DNA of 8,939 nucleotides from an uncultured Collinsella sp. (GTDB lineage: Bacteria > Actinomycetota > Coriobacteriia > Coriobacteriales > Coriobacteriaceae), in the NCBI GenBank assembly GCA_902475475.1, contig CABRZY010000064.1:1-8939 (forward strand), given 5' to 3'. The notes below the pieces were generated by a model, which worked only from the letters and a program-made list of their open reading frames with translations, was not told the DNA's origin and did not search any database. Shown here in pieces: positions 1 to 6,850 of this stretch. The position numbers were made by a program, and so were the translations under genes. The stretch's first letter is position 1; each line of letters starts with the position of its first letter.

Positions 1-531
1 AAAGGAAGTCGAGCCGCTAAAGAACGGCAGGCCCGCACCGGGACGACCGGCGCCGGCTCCGGCGAGCGGACGCTTCTTGTCCTGATCCTTGGCGGTAAGC
101 TTTTCGATAGCCTTTTTAATGGAAGCGGACGACACACCCAGGCGCATGAGGATGTCCATGGCCATGCCGTTGCCCTCTTCGACGATGCCGATCAGCAAGT
201 GCTCGGTCGACACGTAGGTCTGGTTGTTCTCACGCGCCACGCGGAATGAACGCTCCATCACGCTAATGACGAGCGGCGTAAAGGCAAGCTTGGCAGCCTC
301 GGTCTCCTCGCTGGGCTCGGGAACCGTGGTCTGGACCTCCTTGAGGGTGTCCATGATGTCGTCGTAGGAGATATCAAGCGAGCGCAGCGCCTCGGCAGCG
401 ATGCCCTCGTCCTCCTTGGCGAGTGCGAGCAGCAGGTGCTCGGTGCCCACCTTATTTGAGTGCAGATCGAGCGCCTCCTGTTTGGCCATCGACATGACCT
501 TGCGCGCTCGATCGGTAAATCTATCTAACAT
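1..531 (-). CDS. clpC: ClpC-type Hsp100 AAA+ ATPase, N-terminal part (runs off window)
   Basis: The first 177 residues of a Clp ATPase are present; the gene continues beyond base 1. ClpC unfolds substrates and feeds them to the ClpP protease in the cytoplasm. The visible part is a double Clp N domain. Repeat 1 starts at MLDRFTDRARKVM and contains TEHLLLALAKEDEG (residues 30-43). Repeat 2 covers about residues 80-143 and contains STEHLLIGIVEEGNG (108-122). A Gly/Ala/Pro-rich linker follows (residues 157-168), where D1 of the AAA+ module should begin. The AAA+ domains are outside the window, so ClpC rather than ClpB/ClpA is inferred from the N domain. The ATG at 531 has a good ribosome site (AAGGAA, 7 nt upstream). 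An in-frame ATG at 555 lacks one and would add eight residues foreign to the family, so I rejected it. No clear CtsR or HspR (HAIR) operator is visible upstream. Confidence 0.9.
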   Translation of the reverse strand, partial: MLDRFTDRARKVMSMAKQEALDLHSNKVGTEHLLLALAKEDEGIAAEALRSLDISYDDIMDTLKEVQTTVPEPSEETEAAKLAFTPLVISVMERSFRVARENNQTYVSTEHLLIGIVEEGNGMAMDILMRLGVSSASIKKAIEKLTAKDQDKKRPLAGAGAGRPGAGLPFFSGSTSF

Positions 532-562
532 GCTCGTTTCCTTACATGAGTTCATCGAAATC

Positions 563-590
563 AAAACGCCCGCCCGTCGGCGGCGCTTTT
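563..590 (-). terminator. Terminator-like hairpin between tetR and clpC
   Basis: Read on the minus strand, CGCCGCC pairs with GGCGGGCG (one bulged G) around a GACG loop, extended by A-U pairs from the flanking AAAA and TTTT; TTTTGATTT then follows. The A/T flanks make it potentially bidirectional. It should end the activase-tetR transcript, 135 nt after the tetR stop. It also lies only about 32 nt before the clpC start, so it would be in the clpC leader if the promoter at 614-642 is real. Confidence 0.5.
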
Positions 591-613
591 GTCTCTTTAC
601 CCACAGGTTGTCT

Positions 614-642
614 ATGTTAACAGCTGGAGGAATATCTATAAA
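614..642 (-). promoter_or_regulatory. Candidate clpC promoter (weak)
   Basis: On the minus strand, TTTATA (637-642) and TAACAT (614-619) are separated by 17 bp, each matching the sigma-A consensus at four of six positions. Transcription would start near 607 and give a leader of about 75 nt containing the hairpin at 563-590. Matches this weak occur by chance, so this is only the best candidate in the 192-bp gap. Confidence 0.25.
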
Positions 643-723
643 CCCGGCTCACATGAATGCAGGTTATGACCGCATCGCGGGACTCACCGCGCGATGCGCG
701 ACAGGCGCCCCGCAAGAGAAACC

Positions 724-1413
724 CTAGGCGTCTTTCACCACGTCGGGACTCGTCGCACGCGATGCGCGATAGGCATCGGCCTCCTTGGAGACGCGTTCGA
801 GCAGCTCGGATGTATCGACGCCCTCGACTTGCGCGACCGTTTCCACCGTCTGCATGGCGACCGCCCTCAGGTACGCGCACGCGCTGTCCCCCAGCTGCTC
901 GAGGTCTATCTCCTCGCCGCCCTCCCGGGCAAAGCCGACCGCCATCACAAAGCCCATGATGCCCGAGACCAGAAAGCCCACCGCAAAGCTCGAATCTGCC
1001 TTGAGCTCTTCTCCGTCGGGGTGGACGATCTCTCTCACGCGGTCGATGATGATCGTATGGATGCCCTGCACGACCTGCTCGGCGGCACCCGCCCTCATGG
1101 TGATGACGATGCGCCGCAGCAGGCAGCGGACGTCGCGCCGGTCGAACGCCGAAAGGTCGCCCTCGCTCGAAAAATGCCAGAGGGCATCGGTGATGAGCTC
1201 GTTATCCTGCAGCAGCTGGGCTATGGCGATGGCGACGAGTTCATCGAAATCGTGAAAATAGTAGTAAAACGTTCCGCGATTGCACTGGGCGGCGCGGGTC
1301 ACCTCGCCAACCGACAGCTCGAAGATGCTGTTGTTCTCGATGAGCTCCCAAAACGCCTCGATGATACGGGTGCGCGCATCGGGCGCATCGGCGTCCTTAC
1401 GCGGTCTCGCCAT
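724..1413 (-). CDS. TetR/AcrR-family transcriptional regulator
   Basis: A 229-residue one-component repressor of usual family length. The N-terminus MARPRKDADAPDARTRIIEA leads into a TetR_N helix-turn-helix: LSVGEVTRAAQCNRGTFYYY is the turn and recognition helix, followed by FHDFDELV. The remaining ~160 residues are a mostly helical ligand-binding and dimerisation domain with no recognisable ligand signature. The ATG at 1413 overlaps the end of the upstream activase gene by 17 bp, and a GTG at 1422 is an alternative start adding three residues. GGTGAGG sits very close (3 nt) before the ATG, so translation is probably coupled to the upstream gene. The overlap implies one operon, and the palindrome at 5886-5906 in front of that operon is the likely operator. 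Role inferred: autoregulated repressor of the large acyl-CoA dehydratase-like protein; the ligand, perhaps an acyl-CoA or related acid, is unknown. Confidence 0.93.
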   Translation of the reverse strand: MARPRKDADAPDARTRIIEAFWELIENNSIFELSVGEVTRAAQCNRGTFYYYFHDFDELVAIAIAQLLQDNELITDALWHFSSEGDLSAFDRRDVRCLLRRIVITMRAGAAEQVVQGIHTIIIDRVREIVHPDGEELKADSSFAVGFLVSGIMGFVMAVGFAREGGEEIDLEQLGDSACAYLRAVAMQTVETVAQVEGVDTSELLERVSKEADAYRASRATSPDVVKDA

Positions 1414-4400
1414 GCGCCTCACCGCACCCCTGCGCCTTGGCGTTCATGATGAGCATCTGAAGACGGTTCTCCACGTTGGCGAAGCTCACGTCGGGATCGT
1501 AGTCGAGCGGCAGGAACTGCGCCGTGGGATACTGTTCCTTGAGCGCATGGATGAGCCCGCGCCCCACGACATGGTTGGGCAGACACCCGAACGGCTGCAG
1601 GATCACGAAGTTGCGGCAGCCGCGCTTGGCGTGCTCGAGAATCTCCGCCGGAATCAGCACGCCCTCGCCCGCATCGAACGTATGGTGCAGGATCTTATCG
1701 CTCGCGCGCACGAGCTCGGGCATGCGCGTCGGCGGCTCGTAGAGCGGGCTCGCCGCGCCCAGGCGGTCGCAACGGTCGTGCGCGAGCTCGAACAGGTTGT
1801 CCGCCGTGGCGTACCAGGCCTTTTCGGGCAGCGACAGGTCGACGTGGAACTCGCGCGACTGCGCATGCTTGTAGAAATAGGTCTTGCGGATCACGTCGGT
1901 CATGCGCGCCTCGATGACCTCGAGCCCGTTGTCCTCGAGGTAGCGCTCGATCTCGTGGTTGGCGCCGAGATGGAAATTGAGCAGGTACTCGCCCACGATG
2001 AGAACGGTCGGATGCGGGTTCGAGCGGTCGTACGGAACGGCGTCCATGATCGCAAGCGCGCGTTTGAAGCCCGTCGCCTGGCCTCTCAGCCCGGAGCGCT
2101 CCATGCCCTCGATAACCTCATCGAGCGCGCGGTCGAACGCAGCGTCCGCCGCGCCCTTCTCGAGCTCGTAGGGACGGATGCGCCTAAGCATGGCCTCGAG
2201 GGCATCGATCATGGGAAGACCGTAGGCGATCTGGATGCTCGGGCCAAGGCCGAGCTTGAAGCCCGGATGCGCATTGTGGGCATCGACGTCGTCGTTGGTG
2301 AGCACCGGGACATAGTCGTATCCCGCGTCGTCGAGCGCGCGGCGCAGCAGGGGCATGTAGTGCGTCAGGCGGCAGTCGCCGATATACTTGCCAGTCACCA
2401 CGGCGACGTCGTGCGGGTCGTACTTACCGCTCTTGAGTGCCGCGAGCGCCTCGCCGATCACGATTTGCGCGGGGAAGCAGATGTCGTTGTGCACATAGCG
2501 TTTGCCCAGGCGGATGGCATCCTCGCGCCCGATATCAAGGGCCTCGGCGCGCACGCCCTGATTGCGCATCGCCGCGGTCATGAGCCTGCAGAACGCATGG
2601 GAGGTGTTGGGGACCAGCGCGATCTTGTCGTGCCGGTCGCGCTTGGTGTACTTGACCTTATACGGGTCGTCGAGCGGATGGACCGCGTGCACCCGGGCGC
2701 CCTCGGCACGCTCCTCCGCGCGACGACGGTTGACCGACTCGATAAACGAACGCACGCGAATGCCCATGGGACCGGCGACGTCGCTCTCATCGAGCTTGAT
2801 CATCATCGGAACCTTGGAGCCCATCTCGCCCATCATGCGCGCGATCTCGTCGGTGAGATACGCATCGTGGCCGCAGCCGAAGCTGCCCATCTGCACGAGC
2901 TCGAGCTCGGGCGTCGATGCGACGATGACCGCGCACGACAGCATGCGCGCATGGTAGTTGTTCACGATGTCGATGCGGCTGTTGGAAAGATCGACGTTGC
3001 AGACCCCCGGCACCGCATCGGGCGTCAGCACGGGGATGCCGCGCTCAGAGAAGAGCTTGGGCAGCCCGTGGTTGACCAGCGGGTCGTTGTGGTACGGGCG
3101 CGAAGCGATCACCACCGCGTAGCCGCCGTCCTCGCGCACGTTCTCGAGCACCTGCCTGCCGCGCAGCTGCAGCTGGTTCTCAAACGTCTGCTGCGCGCGG
3201 TCCGCCTGCTCGGTCGCCTTGGCAACCAGGTCGGCATCGATATCGAAGCTCTCCTTGCACCACGCCTTGAGCTGGCGGTTTCGGTCGCCCTCGTCGTACC
3301 AGTGGAACAGCGGCGTATCGAACGGAACGCCGAAACGCTCCTCCGGGTTATCGGAATTGCGCATCACGTAGGGGTATCCCTTTACGACGGCGCACATCCA
3401 CTCGCTGGTAGAGGCGGTGTTTTCGGTGGGCACCGTCGTGATGATGGGCATGAAGATGCGGTCGACGCCGGCGTCGACGAGATTGCGGATGTGCCCGTGG
3501 ACGAGCTTGGCCGGGAAGCACACGGTGTCGGATGTGACGTGCGCCAGACCGCGCTCGTACATCGCCTTGGTGCTGCGTCCCGAGACGCGCACCTTAAAGC
3601 CGAGCGTGCTGAAGAACGTCGACCAGAACGGCATGGTGTCCCAGAACTCGAGCACACGGGGAATGCCGATCGTGACATCGCGCCCCCCGCAGACGGGAAC
3701 CGTGGGGTACGACTCGAACAGCAGCTTCTCGCGGTCGACAAAGAGATTGGGGGCAGCCGCGGTCCGGTCGCGCCCCATGCCGGGTGCCTGTGCCTCGCAA
3801 GCACCCTGCGGACGCAGCTCCTCCGCCGCGGGAACCTCGCGCACGAGCTCATCCCATGAGATGGCGCCGCCGCGCGGGCAGCGATTGCCCGTGACGTAAA
3901 GCGAGCCGTCGCCAAACGCCACGACCGCGCGCTGGCAGCGGTTGTTGCACCGACGGCAGGTAACGCCGCCGAACTCGCGATGCTCGAAGCGCTCCACGGC
4001 ATCGAGCCCGATAAACGACGTGCCGGCGTCGCCCTTGCGGCATTCCTCGCGCGCGAGCAGGGCGATACCGATAGCGCCCATCAGCCCCGGGTGGGGCGCA
4101 CGCGTGACGGGTTTGCCCAGATACTGCTCGAATGCGCGCAGCACCGCGTCGTTTCGGAACGTGCCGCCCTGGACGACGACTTTGTCGCCCAGACGGTTGA
4201 GATTTGAAACGCGAATGACCTTGGTGAACACGTTCTCGATAATCGAACGGCAGAGACCGGCCATGATGTCGCCCGGACCCTTACCGCGCCGCTGCTCGGA
4301 AACGACGCTGCTGTTCATGAACACCGTGCAGCGGCTGCCGAGAACGGCGGGGGCTTTGGACGAAAATGCCTCGGTCGCGATATCCTCAACGGCTATTCCG

Positions 4401-5830
4401 AGGTTTTTGGCAAAGCCCTCGAGGAACGAGCCGCAGCCCGCAGAGCACGCCTCGTTGACGACGATATCGGTCAGCACGCCGTGGTTGAGCCAGATGGCCT
4501 TCATATCCTGTCCGCCGATGTCGAGCACGAAGGTCGCATCGGGAACGCATGCGCACGCGGCGCGGGCGTGCGCGACCGTCTCGACCGTATGGTAGTCGGC
4601 GTGGAACGCGCGCGCGAAAAGCTCCTCGCCGTATCCCGTGGTGCCCACGGCATCGATCGCAAGCGTGACTCCCGCTGTCTCCCAGCGGTTCTTCAAGCTG
4701 ACAAGACCCTGTTGGGCGACGTCGAGCGGCCTGCCGTTATTAGACGCGTAGAACGAATCGACAAGCTCACCCGCCTTATCGACCAGGGCGAACTTGGTCG
4801 TCGTGCTCCCCGAATCGATACCGAGCGCCACACGCACCGTCTCTCCGGGCGCATACGCATCCGGACCCTTTGCCGGCGCCTCCTTGCCATGCCGTGCCGT
4901 AAAATCCGCCTGCTCGGCAGGTGTGGCAAAAAAGGGCTGGGCAAGACGTCCCTCCCCGCTTGCGGGCGCGACCGTCTCGAGCTTATCCAGCCGGACAAAA
5001 GCGTCGGGAAGGTCGATCGGTTGGGACGATGCGAACATGTCGGTCAGCGACAGGGCGGCACCGCGCGCGACCATGATCTGCGGATCGCGCGGGACGATAA
5101 CCTGATCGTCCGATAGATTCAGTTGCTCCCGGAACACGCGGACCAGCGTGGGGTTGTAGGCGAGCGTACCGCCCTCGAAGATTACCGGCGGCTCGATGTC
5201 GATACCCTGGGCCAGACCGCCGATCGTTTGGCGGGCGACCGCGTGAAGCGCCGAAAGCGCCAGGTCGGTGGTAGGAATGCCCTCGTTGAGCAGCGGCTGG
5301 ATATCGGTCTTTGCGTACACGCCGCAGCGGCCCGAGACCTCGTGGACGGTCGTTCCCCGGCTTGCGAGCTGCTCGAACTCGCCCGATTCGGTGCCGACCC
5401 CCATGAGCTTTGCCATCTCGTCGATAAATGCACCGGTACCGCCTGCGCACGAGCCGTTCATGCGCATGTCGGCAACCTCGATGTCTCCCTTATCGTTGGT
5501 GCGGAAGAAGATCATCTTGGCGTCTTGGCCGCCCAGCTCGATGGCGCAGCGCGTCTGCGGATAGAACCTGCTGATCGCGAGCGCGTTGGCGACCACCTCC
5601 TGAACGTACGAGGCGCCCAGCGCGGTCGCGATATCGCGCGCACCCGAGCCGGTCACCGCAACGCGCAACGACTCATGGGGAAAGCGCTCGGCAAGCTCGC
5701 CGAGCATGGCGCGCACGCTCGCTGCCTGACACGCCCCGTGGCGGCGATATCCCCACCACGCCTCGGTCATATCCTCGTGCATCGCGTAAACTTTGGTCGT
5801 CGTCGACCCTACGTCCAGTCCTACTAGCAA
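1397..5830 (-). CDS. Giant 2-hydroxyacyl-CoA dehydratase activase/dehydratase-like fusion (two BcrAD_BadFG domains + DUF2229/HgdB-like)
   Basis: A 1477-residue cytoplasmic protein of the acyl-CoA dehydratase activase-related family. Activase domain 1 (about 1-265) has the ATP phosphate loop DVGSTTTK (6-13), ELGGQDAK (98-105), cluster cysteines C128 (NGSCAGGTG) and C169 (SGRCGVY), and EGGT (219-222). Activase domain 2 (about 332-595) repeats these as DSGSTTTK (339-346), DIGGQDMK (437-444), C462, C501 (GSRCTVF) and QGGTF (554-558). A four-cysteine patch follows (C625, C628, C632, C651). Two HgdB-like parts come next: about 716-1040 (VCFPAKLVHGH with C771; GSFGCGHDAYLTDE with C986) and about 1068-1466 (C1081, NDICFPAQ with C1118, GDCRLTH with C1153, QPFGCLPNH with C1416). 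In known systems the activase dimer uses ATP to pass one low-potential electron from a bridging [4Fe-4S] cluster to an iron-sulfur dehydratase or reductase. The substrate here is unknown. The start is a TTG with ACGGAG 10 nt upstream; no better in-frame start exists before the upstream stop. Confidence 0.92.
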   Translation of the reverse strand: MLVGLDVGSTTTKVYAMHEDMTEAWWGYRRHGACQAASVRAMLGELAERFPHESLRVAVTGSGARDIATALGASYVQEVVANALAISRFYPQTRCAIELGGQDAKMIFFRTNDKGDIEVADMRMNGSCAGGTGAFIDEMAKLMGVGTESGEFEQLASRGTTVHEVSGRCGVYAKTDIQPLLNEGIPTTDLALSALHAVARQTIGGLAQGIDIEPPVIFEGGTLAYNPTLVRVFREQLNLSDDQVIVPRDPQIMVARGAALSLTDMFASSQPIDLPDAFVRLDKLETVAPASGEGRLAQPFFATPAEQADFTARHGKEAPAKGPDAYAPGETVRVALGIDSGSTTTKFALVDKAGELVDSFYASNNGRPLDVAQQGLVSLKNRWETAGVTLAIDAVGTTGYGEELFARAFHADYHTVETVAHARAACACVPDATFVLDIGGQDMKAIWLNHGVLTDIVVNEACSAGCGSFLEGFAKNLGIAVEDIATEAFSSKAPAVLGSRCTVFMNSSVVSEQRRGKGPGDIMAGLCRSIIENVFTKVIRVSNLNRLGDKVVVQGGTFRNDAVLRAFEQYLGKPVTRAPHPGLMGAIGIALLAREECRKGDAGTSFIGLDAVERFEHREFGGVTCRRCNNRCQRAVVAFGDGSLYVTGNRCPRGGAISWDELVREVPAAEELRPQGACEAQAPGMGRDRTAAAPNLFVDREKLLFESYPTVPVCGGRDVTIGIPRVLEFWDTMPFWSTFFSTLGFKVRVSGRSTKAMYERGLAHVTSDTVCFPAKLVHGHIRNLVDAGVDRIFMPIITTVPTENTASTSEWMCAVVKGYPYVMRNSDNPEERFGVPFDTPLFHWYDEGDRNRQLKAWCKESFDIDADLVAKATEQADRAQQTFENQLQLRGRQVLENVREDGGYAVVIASRPYHNDPLVNHGLPKLFSERGIPVLTPDAVPGVCNVDLSNSRIDIVNNYHARMLSCAVIVASTPELELVQMGSFGCGHDAYLTDEIARMMGEMGSKVPMMIKLDESDVAGPMGIRVRSFIESVNRRRAEERAEGARVHAVHPLDDPYKVKYTKRDRHDKIALVPNTSHAFCRLMTAAMRNQGVRAEALDIGREDAIRLGKRYVHNDICFPAQIVIGEALAALKSGKYDPHDVAVVTGKYIGDCRLTHYMPLLRRALDDAGYDYVPVLTNDDVDAHNAHPGFKLGLGPSIQIAYGLPMIDALEAMLRRIRPYELEKGAADAAFDRALDEVIEGMERSGLRGQATGFKRALAIMDAVPYDRSNPHPTVLIVGEYLLNFHLGANHEIERYLEDNGLEVIEARMTDVIRKTYFYKHAQSREFHVDLSLPEKAWYATADNLFELAHDRCDRLGAASPLYEPPTRMPELVRASDKILHHTFDAGEGVLIPAEILEHAKRGCRNFVILQPFGCLPNHVVGRGLIHALKEQYPTAQFLPLDYDPDVSFANVENRLQMLIMNAKAQGCGEAHGETA

Positions 5831-5868
5831 CGCTATAATGCTCCGTCTCTCGCATTTTTCCTGCTAGA

Positions 5869-5877
5869 GATATACCA
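5869..5877 (-). promoter_or_regulatory. Candidate extended -10 promoter of the activase-tetR operon
   Basis: On the minus strand TGG is followed by TATATC (5869-5874), an extended -10 element. No good -35 hexamer lies 16-18 bp upstream; that position is occupied by the 21-bp palindrome. Transcription would start near 5861, giving a leader of about 30 nt before the TTG start. Confidence 0.4.
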
Positions 5878-5885
5878 CTCTACGT

Positions 5886-5906
5886 AATACAACAGACTGT
5901 TGTATT
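5886..5906. promoter_or_regulatory. Perfect 21-bp palindrome, likely TetR-family operator
   Basis: The arms AATACAACAG and CTGTTGTATT are exact reverse complements around a single central A (5896). A perfect two-fold symmetric site of this length is typical for a TetR-family dimer pair. It lies about 25-45 bp upstream of the predicted transcription start of the operon that encodes a TetR regulator, covering the -35 region, so bound repressor would block RNA polymerase. It is AT-rich against a GC-rich background and lacks the U-tract expected of a terminator. The pairing of this site with this regulator is inference. Confidence 0.7.
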
Positions 5907-5918
5907 TAAACTCCGTAT

Positions 5919-5951
5919 AAAAAGCGGCTGCCGAAACGCTTCAGCAGCCGC
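5919..5951 (-). terminator. Strong rho-independent terminator
   Basis: On the minus strand GCGGCTGC pairs with GCAGCCGC, extended inward by TGAA/TTCG-side pairs (one G-U), with a small GCGT loop, and is followed directly by TTTTT. It ends transcription coming from the DUF2798 gene, about 165 nt after that stop codon, and insulates the activase operon promoter just beyond it. It could also be read as the terminator of a leader, but no clear antiterminator segment was seen. Confidence 0.85.
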
Positions 5952-5952
5952 C

Positions 5953-6124
5953 GAATGCACCAACAGATTGTCTGCGCGCTAGCACGTCGGGCAACGGAGC
6001 AGCACGGGCCCTCCGGTCATGCGCACCGCTCGCGCCCGCGATGTCGCCGAGCGAGCTATCCACGCTTAGGGCTCCAACCAAGCAAGTCGCCCGCGCTCAG
6101 CAGGTCCCTAAGCGAGCTACTCGC
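5953..6124 (-). other. Structured 3' untranslated region of the DUF2798 gene
   Basis: This stretch between the DUF2798 stop and its terminator holds no convincing gene. It contains a perfect 9-bp inverted repeat, CGCTTAGGG (6063-6071) with CCCTAAGCG (6106-6114), flanked by a further GCGAG (6051-6055)/CTCGC (6120-6124) pairing that reaches into the last codons of the gene. A second hairpin, GCTCGC with GCGAGC on the minus strand, lies next to it (about 6027-6055). The two share a diverged repeat starting TAGCTCGCT. It may be a stable 3' UTR or the source of a small RNA. Confidence 0.4.
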
Positions 6125-6665
6125 ACTCAGAAGCCATAGCCTGCTCCAAGAGCTCGGCATGCTCCTCCTCGAAAACCGTCCCCACAGGGAAGGCGCGACG
6201 GAAGACGAAGCGGGAAATCGGACCGGCTACCAAAAGGTTCCACGGCAGCGCCATCACAAAATTATGCGGGATGTTGATCATCCAGATCGCGGGCACGGAA
6301 TACAGGTTCGCAAGGATGCCGCCGGGCATGTGCGTCAGACCCTCGCAGGCACCGTACAGCGACATGATGATGACCATGGGAACGACCATGCAGGAGCCCA
6401 CGGCGAGCGTCATGGCGAGCGGCGAGCTCTTGCCCGGAGTGACCAAGTACTTAAAGGCGAAACCCTTGGCGAGCGGGCTGGCGACGAACCGGTCGCAGCA
6501 CACGGCAAAGATATAGGCAACGGGGAAGCCGAGCCACGCAGCGGCAACGACCTCGCCGTTGATGGCCCCATGCTGCAGGGCAACGTTGTAGATGCTCATC
6601 CAGAGCACCATGCAAAAGCACATGATAAAGGTGAACAGCAGGCTCTCTCGTTTGTTGATAGGCAT
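6117..6665 (-). CDS. DUF2798 family membrane protein
   Basis: A 182-residue integral membrane protein with four predicted hydrophobic helices, at about residues 8-28, 36-55, 80-102 and 123-146. These fall into two related halves, as usual for DUF2798: the first half has FTFIMCFCMVLWMSIYN, the second MTLAVGSCMVVPMVIIMSLY. The C-terminus is acidic and cytoplasmic (VFEEEHAELLEQ). Function of the family is not established. I chose the ATG at 6665 (MPINKRESLLF), which matches how family members begin and follows AAAGGA. A longer reading from a TTG at 6725 would run through a terminator hairpin and was rejected. That AAAGGA is inside a small inverted repeat (6666-6682), and a large hairpin with a U-tract lies 45 nt upstream, so expression may be controlled by RNA structure. 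Confidence 0.85.
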   Translation of the reverse strand: MPINKRESLLFTFIMCFCMVLWMSIYNVALQHGAINGEVVAAAWLGFPVAYIFAVCCDRFVASPLAKGFAFKYLVTPGKSSPLAMTLAVGSCMVVPMVIIMSLYGACEGLTHMPGGILANLYSVPAIWMINIPHNFVMALPWNLLVAGPISRFVFRRAFPVGTVFEEEHAELLEQAMASECE

Positions 6666-6682
6666 AAAGGACAAAATCCTTT
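6666..6682 (-). promoter_or_regulatory. Inverted repeat covering the ribosome site of the DUF2798 gene
   Basis: AAAGGA and TCCTTT are perfect inverted copies with a 5-nt spacer, ending right at the ATG. The 5' arm is the only plausible Shine-Dalgarno sequence, so the folded form would hide it. A 6-bp AT-rich stem is weak, which would suit temperature- or protein-dependent opening, but it may be coincidence. Confidence 0.35.
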
Positions 6683-6709
6683 CTGTGTTACGCCGCGGCA
6701 CCACGCAAC

Positions 6710-6760
6710 AAAAACGGGCGGGCAAGATGGAGCTGTTGGGACTTCATCTCGCCCGCCCGT
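6710..6760 (-). terminator. Long hairpin with U-tract, terminator or attenuator
   Basis: The arms ACGGGCGGGC (6714-6723) and GCCCGCCCGT (6751-6760) pair perfectly over 10 bp. An A-C mismatch is followed by another ~8 pairs (AGATGGAG with CTTCATCT, one G-U) around a ~9-nt loop. On the minus strand the stem ends in TTTTTG, so it works in that direction only. It is a good terminator for thrE transcripts, yet it lies just 45 nt before the DUF2798 start, leaving little room for a separate promoter. Attenuation is therefore possible. The 9-mer GTGTTACGC occurs on both sides (6685-6693, 6759-6767). Confidence 0.75.
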
Positions 6761-6850
6761 GTTACGCGCGTCTGCGACTACTTATGTGGTGGAACTACCC
6801 TAACACGAACGGCGCGCGCTTCGTAAGCGTTGAGTTTGTGGAGATGCAGG

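Noticed and set aside
548..1251. Exact 15-bp repeat GAGTTCATCGAAATC at 548-562 and 1237-1251, tested as evidence for a degraded second tetR copy before clpC
   Set aside because: Its order relative to the other repeat (678-706/744-774) is opposite to that in tetR, and no tetR-like translation is found in the gap, so chance is more likely.
1280..3859. An 859-codon plus-strand open frame
   Set aside because: It is antisense to the large activase gene. Its protein is full of Arg, His, Val and Glu with no domain motif, the usual shadow of a GC-rich gene on the other strand.
5979..6020. Minus-strand 13-codon frame MTGGPVLLRCPTC before the terminator, considered as a leader peptide
   Set aside because: No ribosome site is visible before it, it lies in the structured 3' region of another gene, and the two cysteines give no clear regulatory logic.
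5919..6116. T-box or known riboswitch leader for the activase gene
   Set aside because: No T-box consensus (TGGNACCGCG) or aptamer that I recognise is present, and the DUF2798 stop directly precedes the region, so a 3' UTR with terminator explains it better.
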